DNA of 27,652 bases, from assembly GCA_964461295.1 (NCBI GenBank), contig CAYWTX010000077.1, positions 1 through 27,652 of the forward strand, read 5' to 3'. A program made the position numbers and the translations under genes. A model generated the notes under the pieces. That model did not search any database. It was not told the origin of the DNA and saw only the letters and a list, made by a program, of their open reading frames with translations. Shown piece by piece: positions 6,841 through 13,958 of the stretch. The stretch is from CAYWTX01 sp964461295. GTDB taxonomy: Bacteria; Planctomycetota; Phycisphaerae; SM23-33. Position 1 is the stretch's first letter. Each line of letters starts with the position of its first letter.

Positions 6841-7710
6841 ATGACAGAGGCCGTCTTAACCAGCGACTCGTGCGCCAGGGCCCAGCCGGCGTGTCCGGCC
6901 CCGGACCGGCCGACGCCCTCACGGCGTTACGTGTACTGCCTCATCGATTGCGGCGTGCCGACCGGCTTTGGCCCGATGGGGATCGAGGGGAACTCCGAGG
7001 TGTTCACCGTTGTCCACGAGGGCGCCGCCGCCGTCGTCAGCGCCACGTCGGCGGAGAAGCTGGAGGTCTCGCGCGGCAACGTCCTGGCGCATCAGCGGGT
7101 GATGGAGGCGGCCATGCAGCGCGGGCACACCGTCCTGCCCGTCAAGTTCAACACGATCGCCGAGGACAGGGGCGACCGGTCGGCCGAGGCGAGAATCGTC
7201 AGTCATGTGCTGGTCGGCAGGAGGAAGGAGATTCTCGGCCTGTTGTCAACCATGCAGCCGCTGGTGGAGCTTGGCGTCAAGGGGCTGTGGACGGACATGG
7301 AGGGCGTGTTCCGCGACATCGCCGAGGCAAACCCCGCGATCCAATCGCTGCGCAAGAGCGCCATGGCGCCAAGAAGCCCTGGCGCGTCCGGCAGGCGCCC
7401 GGTGAACCTGGCCGGCCAGATACGGTTGGGCGAGCTGGTCAAGGCGGCCTTGGAGGCCAGAAGGTCCGACATGGGGGCCGCCCTGCTGGGCCGGCTGGCG
7501 CCCCTGGCGAAGGAATCGCGAAGGAACAAGACCTTCGGCGACCCGATGTTCGCGAACCTGGCGTTGCTGGTGGACAGATCGCGACAGAGCGGCGTCGAGG
7601 CCGCCCTGTCGGCCTTCGAGGCCGCACAAACGGGCAAGGTCAAGCTGCGGTGCGTCGGCCCCTTGCCGCCCTGCAACTTCCTGGAACTTGTCATCACCTG
7701 GGACGATTGA
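6841..7710 (+). CDS. GvpL/GvpF family gas vesicle protein (second copy)
   Basis: A 289-residue GvpL/GvpF family protein. It has YVYCLIDCGVPTGFGPMGIEG near the start, TVLPVKFNTIAEDRGD in the first half, and the family's closing motif CVGPLPPCNFLEL near the end. About 28 residues precede the first family strand, forming a Cys/Pro-containing N-terminal tail absent from the other two copies. ATG 6841 is chosen for the GAGAGGA upstream; an in-frame GTG start further up overlaps the preceding gene. gvpG follows after only 2 bases, implying translational coupling. Likely an assembly or minor shell component working with the other two GvpL/F proteins. Confidence 0.93.
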   Translation: MTEAVLTSDSCARAQPACPAPDRPTPSRRYVYCLIDCGVPTGFGPMGIEGNSEVFTVVHEGAAAVVSATSAEKLEVSRGNVLAHQRVMEAAMQRGHTVLPVKFNTIAEDRGDRSAEARIVSHVLVGRRKEILGLLSTMQPLVELGVKGLWTDMEGVFRDIAEANPAIQSLRKSAMAPRSPGASGRRPVNLAGQIRLGELVKAALEARRSDMGAALLGRLAPLAKESRRNKTFGDPMFANLALLVDRSRQSGVEAALSAFEAAQTGKVKLRCVGPLPPCNFLELVITWDD

Positions 7711-7712
7711 CC

Positions 7713-7961
7713 ATGGGATTTCTGCTGGACGACATCCTGCTGGCGCCGTGCAAGTTCGTCACCTGGATCGGCCGGACCCTGTACGACCAGGCCCTGGCGG
7801 AGATCACGGACGAATCGGCCGTCCACGAGCGGTTGCTGGGGCTTCAGACGGAACTTGAGTTGGGGCAGATCGGCCAGGACGAGTACATCAGACAGGAAGA
7901 CGCCTTGATGCGTCGGCTGAACGAAATCCGCAAGTACAAGGAATCCAGGCGGAAGGGATGA
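7713..7961 (+). CDS. gvpG: Gas vesicle protein GvpG
   Basis: An 82-residue protein matching GvpG: it opens MGFLLDDILLAPCKFVTWIGRTLYDQA, followed by a charged coiled-coil-like helix ending EIRKYKESRRKG. GvpG is a small essential accessory protein that in studied systems interacts with GvpF/L and other assembly proteins. The ATG lies 2 bases after the stop of the preceding GvpL/F gene, the usual L/F-G arrangement. Confidence 0.95.
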   Translation: MGFLLDDILLAPCKFVTWIGRTLYDQALAEITDESAVHERLLGLQTELELGQIGQDEYIRQEDALMRRLNEIRKYKESRRKG

Positions 7962-7991
7962 CATCCGCTTGGGCCTCCAAGGAGAAGGTCC

Positions 7992-8273
7992 ATGGCAACA
8001 GCATTGCAGGACGTGGTCAGCAAGGCGCGCGAACAGCTTCATGACCTCACCAGCCTGAAGGTGGGCAGCACGGTGTCGGTGCGGAAGGGCAAGAGCGGCT
8101 GGGTGGTGCAGGTGGAGGTGGTGGAGAAGAACTCCATACCCGACTCGCAGGACATCCTGGCCATGTACGACCTGGCCGTGGATGGCGAGGGCAACGTTGA
8201 GGACTTCGCGCGAGCCGGGATGCGACGCCGGGCGGAAGTGGCGTTGACGGCCGTCGCCGAGCCTGGGGCGTGA
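7992..8273 (+). CDS. gvpO: Gas vesicle protein GvpO
   Basis: A 93-residue protein with the GvpO core: GWVVQVEVVEKNSIPDSQDILAMYDLAVDGEGNV, near the usual pattern in which a Trp-rich strand is followed by E-x-x-R/S-I-P-D and a D-x-L-A-x-Y segment. GvpO is needed for vesicle formation in haloarchaea, where it has been linked to expression control; its mechanism in bacteria is unclear. A strong AAGGAGAAGG precedes ATG 7992. The following gene starts 1 base after its stop. Confidence 0.92.
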   Translation: MATALQDVVSKAREQLHDLTSLKVGSTVSVRKGKSGWVVQVEVVEKNSIPDSQDILAMYDLAVDGEGNVEDFARAGMRRRAEVALTAVAEPGA

Positions 8274-8274
8274 C

Positions 8275-8637
8275 ATGAACAACGACCAATCCAGCATGCG
8301 GGCCGGCGGGCCGGCGACGGCGGCGGACATCATCGATCGGGTGCTTGACAAGGGCCTGGTGATCAACGCCGACGTGGCCGTGTCGCTGGCCGGCGTCGAG
8401 TTGCTCAGCATCAGGATCCGCGCGGTTCTGGCGTCGCTGGAGGCCGCGGCCAAGTACGGCCTGCAATTGCCCGCGGGGTCCAACCTGGACACGGAAGCCT
8501 GGAAGCAGGCCGTGGTGGTGAAGGAAGACTGTCCGCAATGCGGCAAGCGGTCCGCGAAGGTGGAGTTGCTGTCGGATGGCTGCCCGTGGTGCGGCTGGGT
8601 GTCGGCAAAGGCCAGGACGCTGGTGGCGGTCTCCTAG
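8275..8637 (+). CDS. gvpJ: GvpA/GvpJ-family protein with C-terminal zinc ribbon
   Basis: A 120-residue protein. Residues 17-63 are a GvpA-family core (ADIIDRVLDKGLVINADVAVSLAGVELLSIRIRAVLASLE), close to GvpJ/GvpS-type minor shell proteins that start or cap the vesicle. Residues 86-106 add a zinc ribbon, CPQC and CPWCG separated by 13 residues. This extension is unusual for the family. It may let a minor shell protein dock onto another protein, for example the zinc-module paralogues of this cluster (inference). The GvpJ label is by similarity within the A/J/M/S superfamily; GvpS or a second GvpA is possible. Start codon is 1 base after the gvpO stop, indicating coupling. Confidence 0.88.
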   Translation: MNNDQSSMRAGGPATAADIIDRVLDKGLVINADVAVSLAGVELLSIRIRAVLASLEAAAKYGLQLPAGSNLDTEAWKQAVVVKEDCPQCGKRSAKVELLSDGCPWCGWVSAKARTLVAVS

Positions 8638-8697
8638 CGGCTTCTGAACGCCCGCGGGATCGCGTCGGCCGTCGTGACGCACAGAGGATCACGAACC

Positions 8698-9411
8698 ATG
8701 TCACAGGAACAACCAGGCGGAAGAACCCGGGGAGAACTCCTGGAGGAGATACGACAGTTGAAAGAGAAAGTCGGCAAGCTTGAGAAGGGCCTCGTCGAGG
8801 CTCCCGGCAAGGCGGAGGGATTGGCTGAGGGCATCGTGACCGCTCTCGGCAAGATGGTGCCGGGCCTGGGCGGGTTGATCCAGAGCGCGTCGCGAATGCC
8901 GGAGTTCCAGCAGCGCCTTGCGGCCATCGACGAGGAAGTCAAACGCAAGTTCCAGGAACAGCCCCTTGACCGGGCCTCGCTGGGGATCGTCGGCAACGCC
9001 GGTCGCCGCCAGATGGGCATACCCCCGTCCGTGCGGCGCGGACGGTCGGGACGGCCCGCTTCGACAGGCGCCGGCGAGGGGCAGGCGCCCGGCAGAGGCG
9101 GCCATCGCGGCAAGTACCGACAGCAGCCCCGGCCGCCGAAGGTCCACATCTGTCCTGAAACGCCCGCGCAGCTTCCCGTCGACGTCTTCGACGAGGGCAG
9201 CCGGATCGTCGTTCTGGCCGAGGCCCCGGGTCTGAACCTGGAGGACATCCGCGTTTCGCTGGAGGGCACGGTCCTTGTCATTGCCATCCAGGCCCCCCAT
9301 CGCGGGGGCATCCAACGGATCGAACTGCCGTGCGAAGTGGTGGGCCGGCCGGAGGCGTCCCTGGCCAACGGCATACTGAACGTCCAGGTACGGAAGGCAA
9401 GCAGGCCATGA
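8698..9411 (+). CDS. Hsp20/alpha-crystallin-like gas vesicle protein with coiled-coil N-terminus (GvpH-like)
   Basis: A 237-residue protein in three parts: a charged helix that is a likely coiled coil (8-35), a Gly/Leu helix pair (40-87) including KMVPGLGGLIQSASRMPEFQQRL, a basic disordered Gly/Arg linker (100-148), and an alpha-crystallin-like domain (about 155-234: LPVDVFDEGSRIVVLAEAPG ... IELPCEV ... LANGILNVQV). The last domain matches that of GvpH-type small heat-shock proteins, but the linker is longer and the domain somewhat trimmed. It probably holds shell proteins in soluble form. ATG 8698 is preferred; a GTG at 8674 is in frame. Its stop overlaps the gvpK start (ATGA). Confidence 0.85.
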   Translation: MSQEQPGGRTRGELLEEIRQLKEKVGKLEKGLVEAPGKAEGLAEGIVTALGKMVPGLGGLIQSASRMPEFQQRLAAIDEEVKRKFQEQPLDRASLGIVGNAGRRQMGIPPSVRRGRSGRPASTGAGEGQAPGRGGHRGKYRQQPRPPKVHICPETPAQLPVDVFDEGSRIVVLAEAPGLNLEDIRVSLEGTVLVIAIQAPHRGGIQRIELPCEVVGRPEASLANGILNVQVRKASRP

Positions 9412-9752
9412 TCAACATAGACGAAGGCAACCTGAAGAACGGCGTGCTGGGCCTCGTGCTGGCGGTGGTGGAAATCCTGCGAGACGCCCTCCAGAACCAG
9501 GCCACGCGACGAATCGAGTCCGGCTCGCTCACCGACGAGGAGGTCGAACGGCTCGGGGCGGCCCTGGCGGACCTGGACGTTGCCATCGAGGGCATCAAAC
9601 GCGAGCAGGGACTGGAACAGGCGGTCCAGTCGGTGAGGGATGGGCTGGACGACCTGGTCAACGACGTGGTGCGGCGAATCACCGGTTCGGGCGAGCCGGG
9701 CCGCGAGCCGGCCGCCTGCGAAGGTCAGGAGCTTGTGGGGACCAGCCGATGA
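9408..9752 (+). CDS. gvpK: Gas vesicle protein GvpK
   Basis: A 114-residue GvpK: INIDEGNLKNGVLGLVLAVVEILRDALQNQATRRIESGSLTDEEVERLG is the diagnostic core, followed by helix-rich sequence and a short acidic/Gly tail. GvpK is an essential accessory protein of unclear mechanism. ATG overlaps the preceding stop by ATGA, and its own stop overlaps the start of the next gene by ATGA, so the three genes are translationally coupled. Confidence 0.96.
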   Translation: MINIDEGNLKNGVLGLVLAVVEILRDALQNQATRRIESGSLTDEEVERLGAALADLDVAIEGIKREQGLEQAVQSVRDGLDDLVNDVVRRITGSGEPGREPAACEGQELVGTSR

Positions 9753-10549
9753 CGACGGACCGGGCCAACTCCGCTGCCGTCCAGGAGGACGGGCTATACG
9801 TCTACTGCGTGGCCCGCGGTGACGGCAACCGCCTTCTGGGCCCGATCGGTCTGGACGGCCAGGCGGTCTACACCGTGCGAAGCGGAGACCTCCGCGCCGT
9901 CGTCCACGGTTGCCCGGCCGAGCCGTACCAATCCCAGGACCCCCAGGTAGTTCAGGGCTGGGTGGCGGCCCACCAGAGCGTCGTGCTCAAGGCCGCGGAG
10001 GCCTTTGGGACCGTTCTGCCGATGGCCTTCGACATGATCGTGCGCGGCGGCCCCGGCGGCGGCGCCGTCGAGGCGCTGAGCGACTGGCTGAACGACAGAG
10101 GTGACCGATTCACTCGGCTGTTGGACAGGCTCGCGGGCAAGGCCGAGTACGGAGTCCAGGTGTTCTGGGATCGCGAGGAGATCGCGGCATCGCTCGTTCA
10201 GGGCGAGGACGAACTTCGCGCAATGCGTGACGAAGCCCGGAGCAAGCCCAAGGGTCTGGCACACCTGCTTGGGCAGAAGCTGGCCAGGGCCGTTCGCGCA
10301 GCCATGGAAAAGCAGGCCGATCTCTTCGCCCAGGACTTCTACACCCGCATTCGTCGGTGCGTCGAGGACGTCCGGGTCGACAAGCTGAGGAAGGTCGATG
10401 GAGGCAAGCAGATGCTCCTGAACCTCTCTTGCCTGATGCGGGAAGGCAGCGGCGAACTGGGGCGCGTACTGGACGACATCCAGCGGATCAAGGGCATCTC
10501 GGTGCGTTTCACCGGCCCCTGGCCGGCGTACAGCTTCGTCGGCGGGTAG
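9749..10549 (+). CDS. GvpL/GvpF family gas vesicle protein (third copy)
   Basis: A 266-residue GvpL/GvpF family protein: LYVYCVARGDGNRLLGPIGLDG at the N-terminus, AFGTVLPMAFDMIVRGG in place of the usual VLPVKFGT segment, and RFTGPWPAYSFVGG at the C-terminus. The middle (residues 145-200) has the family's helical region. It is the only one of the three without a terminal extension and so may be the canonical GvpF. Starts with ATGA overlap after gvpK. GvpF is reported to bind GvpA and the other accessory proteins in haloarchaea. Confidence 0.92.
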   Translation: MTTDRANSAAVQEDGLYVYCVARGDGNRLLGPIGLDGQAVYTVRSGDLRAVVHGCPAEPYQSQDPQVVQGWVAAHQSVVLKAAEAFGTVLPMAFDMIVRGGPGGGAVEALSDWLNDRGDRFTRLLDRLAGKAEYGVQVFWDREEIAASLVQGEDELRAMRDEARSKPKGLAHLLGQKLARAVRAAMEKQADLFAQDFYTRIRRCVEDVRVDKLRKVDGGKQMLLNLSCLMREGSGELGRVLDDIQRIKGISVRFTGPWPAYSFVGG

Positions 10550-10573
10550 GGCGCGAGGCGCCCGGACAAGGAC

Positions 10574-10876
10574 ATGGAACCGGAACTCCCCAAAGCATAT
10601 CGCCGAGCCACGCTGGTGGACCTGCTGGACAGGGTCCTGGACAAGGGACTGTTCCTGCGGGCCGACCTGGTGATATCGCTGGCAGGCATTCCGTTGATCG
10701 GCGCGACGTTGAGCGTGGCGGTGGCCGGCACGGAAACCATGCTGAGGTACGGCCTGCTGACCGATTGGGACGAAGCCATCCGGGCCGTGCCGCCCGAGCA
10801 GCGGCAACTGTTGCGGGAGCGGCGCGCGACGGATCTGTCTGCCAACGGGCAAGCGGGAACCGCGACGACGGCATGA
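10574..10876 (+). CDS. gvpM: GvpA-family minor protein, GvpM-like
   Basis: A 100-residue GvpA-superfamily protein. The core TLVDLLDRVLDKGLFLRADLVISLAGIPLIGATLSVAVAGTETMLRYGLL resembles GvpM, in which the second strand carries an IPLIG motif and the helix ends METMLxYG. It has a short N-terminal MEPELPKAYRRA and a polar C-terminal tail. GvpM/J proteins are low-copy shell components thought to seed or cap vesicles; highly hydrophobic, they are kept soluble by GvpF/G/H/L partners. ATG 10574 has AAGGA very close upstream. DnaK follows after about 10 bases. Confidence 0.85.
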   Translation: MEPELPKAYRRATLVDLLDRVLDKGLFLRADLVISLAGIPLIGATLSVAVAGTETMLRYGLLTDWDEAIRAVPPEQRQLLRERRATDLSANGQAGTATTA

Positions 10877-10886
10877 AGGAAGAGAC

Positions 10887-12740
10887 ATGCCCTCGACAAG
10901 GAAGGACGAAATGGGACCGACCATCGGCATCGATCTGGGAACGACGAACTCCGTCGCGGCATACATGAAGGACGGCCAGCCCGTCATCATCCCCAACCAG
11001 GAGGGAGACGCGCTCACGCCGTCGGTGGTGGCCTTCGCCCGCGACAACCACAGATGGGTCGGCAGGGTCGCCAAGGCGCAGGCGGCGGCCAATCCTCTCC
11101 GAACGGTGTTCTCCGTGAAGCGCCGGATGGGGCGGACCCGGCCAGACCCGCCGGTCCCCGAGGCGGTCGTCTCCTCCATCAAGCGACAGATGGGGTCCGA
11201 CTACGTGGTGAAGGTGGATGGCCGTGAGTACACCCCCGTTGAGATTTCGGCCATGATTCTGGAGAAGCTCAAGGCCGACGCCGAGACCTTCCTGGGCGAG
11301 TCGGTCGATCGTGCCGTCATCACGGTTCCCGCTTACTTCAACGACAGCCAGAGACGAGCCACCAGGGACGCCGCATCGATCGCCGGCCTGGAAGTGGTGC
11401 GGCTGGTGAATGAGCCGACGGCCGCGGCGCTGGCCTACGGCCTGGACATCGAGGAGGCGCACACGATCCTCGTCTGGGACCTCGGGGGCGGCACGTTCGA
11501 CGTGTCGATCCTGGAGCTTGGGGACGGCGTCTTTGAGGTCAGGGCCGTCAACGGCAACACGCACCTGGGCGGCGACGACTACGATCAGCGACTCGCCGAG
11601 ATGCTTGTGGAACGTTTCCGCGCGGACTGGCAGGTCGATCTGGACGGCGATCCGGCCGCCCGGGCGGTCCTTCGCCAGTTGGCCGAGGACGCCAAGATCC
11701 AGCTCTCCAGCGAGATGGCGACGCAGGTGGTTCTGCCGCATTTCCTTGGTCGAGGCGCCCGATGCACAGTGGCGGTCACCCGGGGCGCCTTCGAGGCTGC
11801 CACGGCTGACATTACCGAGAAGATGGTGGCTCCCGCGCAGTGCGCGCTGGCCGACGCGGGCCTGGACGGCGTTGACCTGGACAGGGTCGTGCTCGTCGGC
11901 GGGATGACCCGGATGCCCGCCGTTCGCAGGCTTGTCAGGAAGCTTACCGGCCTGGAGCCTTACGCGCACATCGACCCCGACCAGGTCGTCGCGCTGGGAG
12001 CGGCCATTCAGGCCGGCGTCCTGGCTGGGCAGGTCCGCAACGTGACGCTGGTGGACGTCACGCCCCTGTCGCTGGGAATCGAAAGCCTGGGCGGGCTCTT
12101 CGCACGCGTGATCCATCGCAACGCTCCCGTCCCGACATCCAAGAGCCGGCTGTTCACCAACGCCAGGGACGACCAGACGGCCGTGGACGTGCACGTTCTT
12201 CAAGGAGAACGCGAGTTGGCCGGCGACAACATGGCCCTGGGCCGCTTCGAGTTGGCCGGGATCACGCCGCAGCCCCGTGGCGAAGCCAAGGTTGAGGTCG
12301 TCTTCGACATCGACGCCAACGGGATCATCCACGTGTCGGCCACCGACCTCCAGACCGACGCGTCGCGTCGCATCCGCCTCGAGGCGGCCGACGGGCCTTC
12401 ACCCCAGGCCGTTGACCGGATGCTGGCGGAGAGCCGGACGCGCATGGAATCCGACCGGCGCAAACGAGAGGAAATCGAGGCCGCCATCCGGGCGGAGAAC
12501 CTTCTCCGAGCGGGCGAACAGCTTCTCGGCGACGCCGTGCGGGCCGGGCCCGACGAGGCGGTCTCGCGAGCGATGCAGGCCGCCGAAGCAGGCGCTTCCG
12601 CCGTGCGAGACGCCTTGGCGGCCGGCGAGGCCGATACGATCGCCGCCTCCGGCGAGGCCCTGGAGTCTTCGCTGAAGAAGCTCAGCACAGAGATCAAGGC
12701 CGCGGCCAAACGCACTGGAGTGCAGCGTCAGGCGGCCTAA
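10887..12740 (+). CDS. dnaK: DnaK-type Hsp70 chaperone in gas vesicle cluster
   Basis: A 617-residue Hsp70. Nucleotide-binding motifs are intact: IGIDLGTTNS (13-22), VITVPAYFNDSQRRATRDAA (144-163), NEPTAAALAYG, VWDLGGGTFDVS (196-207) and VVLVGGMTRMPAVR (334-347). The linker/SBD boundary VDVTPLSLGIES (about 389-400) and the FDIDANGIIHVSATD segment mark the substrate-binding domain; the lid is helical and Ala-rich. The C-terminus lacks the acidic tail seen in E. coli DnaK. Next to GvpM rather than with grpE/dnaJ, it is probably a second, vesicle-dedicated copy. ATG 10911 (giving MGPTIGIDLG, closer to the family start) is an equally good alternative, with AAGGAAGGA upstream; ATG 10887 has AAGGA 6 bases upstream. 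Confidence 0.95.
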   Translation: MPSTRKDEMGPTIGIDLGTTNSVAAYMKDGQPVIIPNQEGDALTPSVVAFARDNHRWVGRVAKAQAAANPLRTVFSVKRRMGRTRPDPPVPEAVVSSIKRQMGSDYVVKVDGREYTPVEISAMILEKLKADAETFLGESVDRAVITVPAYFNDSQRRATRDAASIAGLEVVRLVNEPTAAALAYGLDIEEAHTILVWDLGGGTFDVSILELGDGVFEVRAVNGNTHLGGDDYDQRLAEMLVERFRADWQVDLDGDPAARAVLRQLAEDAKIQLSSEMATQVVLPHFLGRGARCTVAVTRGAFEAATADITEKMVAPAQCALADAGLDGVDLDRVVLVGGMTRMPAVRRLVRKLTGLEPYAHIDPDQVVALGAAIQAGVLAGQVRNVTLVDVTPLSLGIESLGGLFARVIHRNAPVPTSKSRLFTNARDDQTAVDVHVLQGERELAGDNMALGRFELAGITPQPRGEAKVEVVFDIDANGIIHVSATDLQTDASRRIRLEAADGPSPQAVDRMLAESRTRMESDRRKREEIEAAIRAENLLRAGEQLLGDAVRAGPDEAVSRAMQAAEAGASAVRDALAAGEADTIAASGEALESSLKKLSTEIKAAAKRTGVQRQAA

Positions 12741-12744
12741 GGCG

Positions 12745-12858
12745 CCGTCACGAAACAACTTGTTCACGTTTCCCAGGTGGCACAGGTCTCCGACCTGTGC
12801 TGCACAGCTTGGAAAGCTGTGCCACCAAGACTGGCTTGCTCAGGTTGTTTCGTGACGG
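12745..12858. repeat. MITE-like palindromic element with 17-bp terminal inverted repeats
   Basis: The ends CCGTCACGAAACAACTT (12745-12761) and AGGTTGTTTCGTGACGG (12842-12858) are inverted repeats with one mismatch. Inside, GGTGGCACAG (12776-12785) pairs with CTGTGCCACC (12817-12826), and two alternative hairpins (12780-12800 and 12802-12822) have 9-bp perfect stems with 3-base loops. The whole can fold as a cruciform or cloverleaf. It encodes nothing believable. The TGGCACAGGTCTCCGACCTGTG-like core resembles dispersed repeats I associate with planctomycete and verrucomicrobial genomes (recollection, not searched). Confidence 0.8.
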
Positions 12859-12960
12859 ACCCTAACGGTTTCGCGAGAAGACCGATCCGGGTTGGCGATG
12901 GCGGATGGCGCGGTAGCGCGATTCCGTCGGGCGTTCAGCGACTCTTACCAGGAGAGCAAC

Positions 12961-13503
12961 ATGGCGAGAAAGGCGACAAAGCAGGAAGCACCGCAGGCGC
13001 GCGCCTCCGTGGACTTCGGGTTTGGCGGAATCCTTGGCGGGATTCAGAAGCTCGTCGAAGCTGCCGCCAAGCTCAAGGATTCCGGTGAGATCAGCCAAAG
13101 CGGCGAGTTCAACGTGCCGGGGCTGGGCGAGAAGGGCAAGGGCATCTTCGGCTTCTCCATCCGGACGATGGCCGGAGGCGGAGGGGAAGGCCAGGGCGTC
13201 ACGGTCCGGCCCTTCGGCAACATCCACAAGACCAAGGAGGGCATGACCGTCGAGGAGGACAGGGACCCCGTGGTGGATGTCCTGGAGGAAGGCAACCGGA
13301 TCCGCGTGATCGCGGAACTGCCGGGCGTCTCCAAGGGCGATGTCGCCTACCAGGTCGTCGGCGACGTGTTGACCATCACAACCAAAGGCGATCGCCGCTA
13401 CCACGCGGAGGTCCTGCTGCCCAAGGCCGTCGATCCCGAGAGCATCGAATCCTCCTACAACAACGGCGTTCTCGAACTGAAGCTCAAGGCCAAAGCGCGG
13501 TAG
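12961..13503 (+). CDS. gvpH: GvpH-type Hsp20/alpha-crystallin gas vesicle chaperone
   Basis: A 180-residue protein matching the GvpH family in layout. A Gly-rich N-terminal segment (VDFGFGGILGGIQKLVEAAAKL, 17-38) is followed by GEFNVPGLGEKGKGIFGFSIRTM, then VRPFGNI, and an alpha-crystallin domain at about 101-178 (DPVVDVLEEGNRIRVIAELPG, VLLPKAVDPESIESSYNNGVLELKL). GvpH-type proteins are small heat-shock proteins that keep GvpM/A-type subunits from aggregating. ATG 12961 has AGGAGAG 4 bases upstream; an in-frame upstream start at 12892 lacks this. It is separated from dnaK by the palindromic element, so its transcription may be independent. It is the last recognisable gas vesicle gene. Confidence 0.92.
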   Translation: MARKATKQEAPQARASVDFGFGGILGGIQKLVEAAAKLKDSGEISQSGEFNVPGLGEKGKGIFGFSIRTMAGGGGEGQGVTVRPFGNIHKTKEGMTVEEDRDPVVDVLEEGNRIRVIAELPGVSKGDVAYQVVGDVLTITTKGDRRYHAEVLLPKAVDPESIESSYNNGVLELKLKAKAR

Positions 13504-13958
13504 CGCAATTGTCTGTGAACCCATCCGGCACGATGAGTCAGCGATCCCCGCTCAGCATGGTTTCTCCGAAGAAACTGAAGCAGCATCTCCGGCTGATGCG
13601 CCATAACCGCGCCGCCTCCTCCGGCCGGCGGGGAATCTCGTGTTGCCGCCGAGGGAGAGAAAGCGCAAGACCAGCCCCAACATCTGTCGGGTACAGGTAC
13701 TGTGTCTCCCGATCTGTGTCCAAGACAAAAGCCAAGGCCGTCAGAGGCAAGGAGGAACGGATGTTGTTTCCCCCGATTGTGTCGGGGGCTTACGCCCCGG
13801 CTGATGCCCTGACCGCCCCCTCGGGGCGAGGAGGAGTGGGGACGCTTCTTCGTTTCTTTCACAACCTCTCACTCGTTGCCTGGCGCGGGAACCATACGGC
13901 GCCCGCGAACACACGGTCCGCGAACCGAACCCGCTCGCCCCGCCGGCAGGACCATCCA
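13504..13958. other. Convergent intergenic region with a palindrome cluster
   Basis: No believable gene in 455 bases. At 13770-13827 three small GC hairpins lie back to back: CCCCCGA/TCGGGGG (13770-13788), GGGGC/GCCCC (13785-13798, overlapping the first), and GCCCC/GGGGC (13815-13827). A pyrimidine-rich TTCTTCGTTTCTTTC follows near 13845, so part of it could end transcription from the gas vesicle side. Flanking genes converge here, which marks the downstream edge of the cluster. Confidence 0.6.

Noticed and set aside
12780..12826. A tRNA or other structured RNA gene at the cloverleaf-like fold
   Set aside because: Stems are symmetric palindromes with 3-base loops. No tRNA T-loop or anticodon arm consensus is present, and the ends are inverted repeats.
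12777..13088. Short frame across the palindromic element (MAQVSDLC...)
   Set aside because: It is a translation of the repeat hairpins. Similar spurious peptides are often predicted from such elements.
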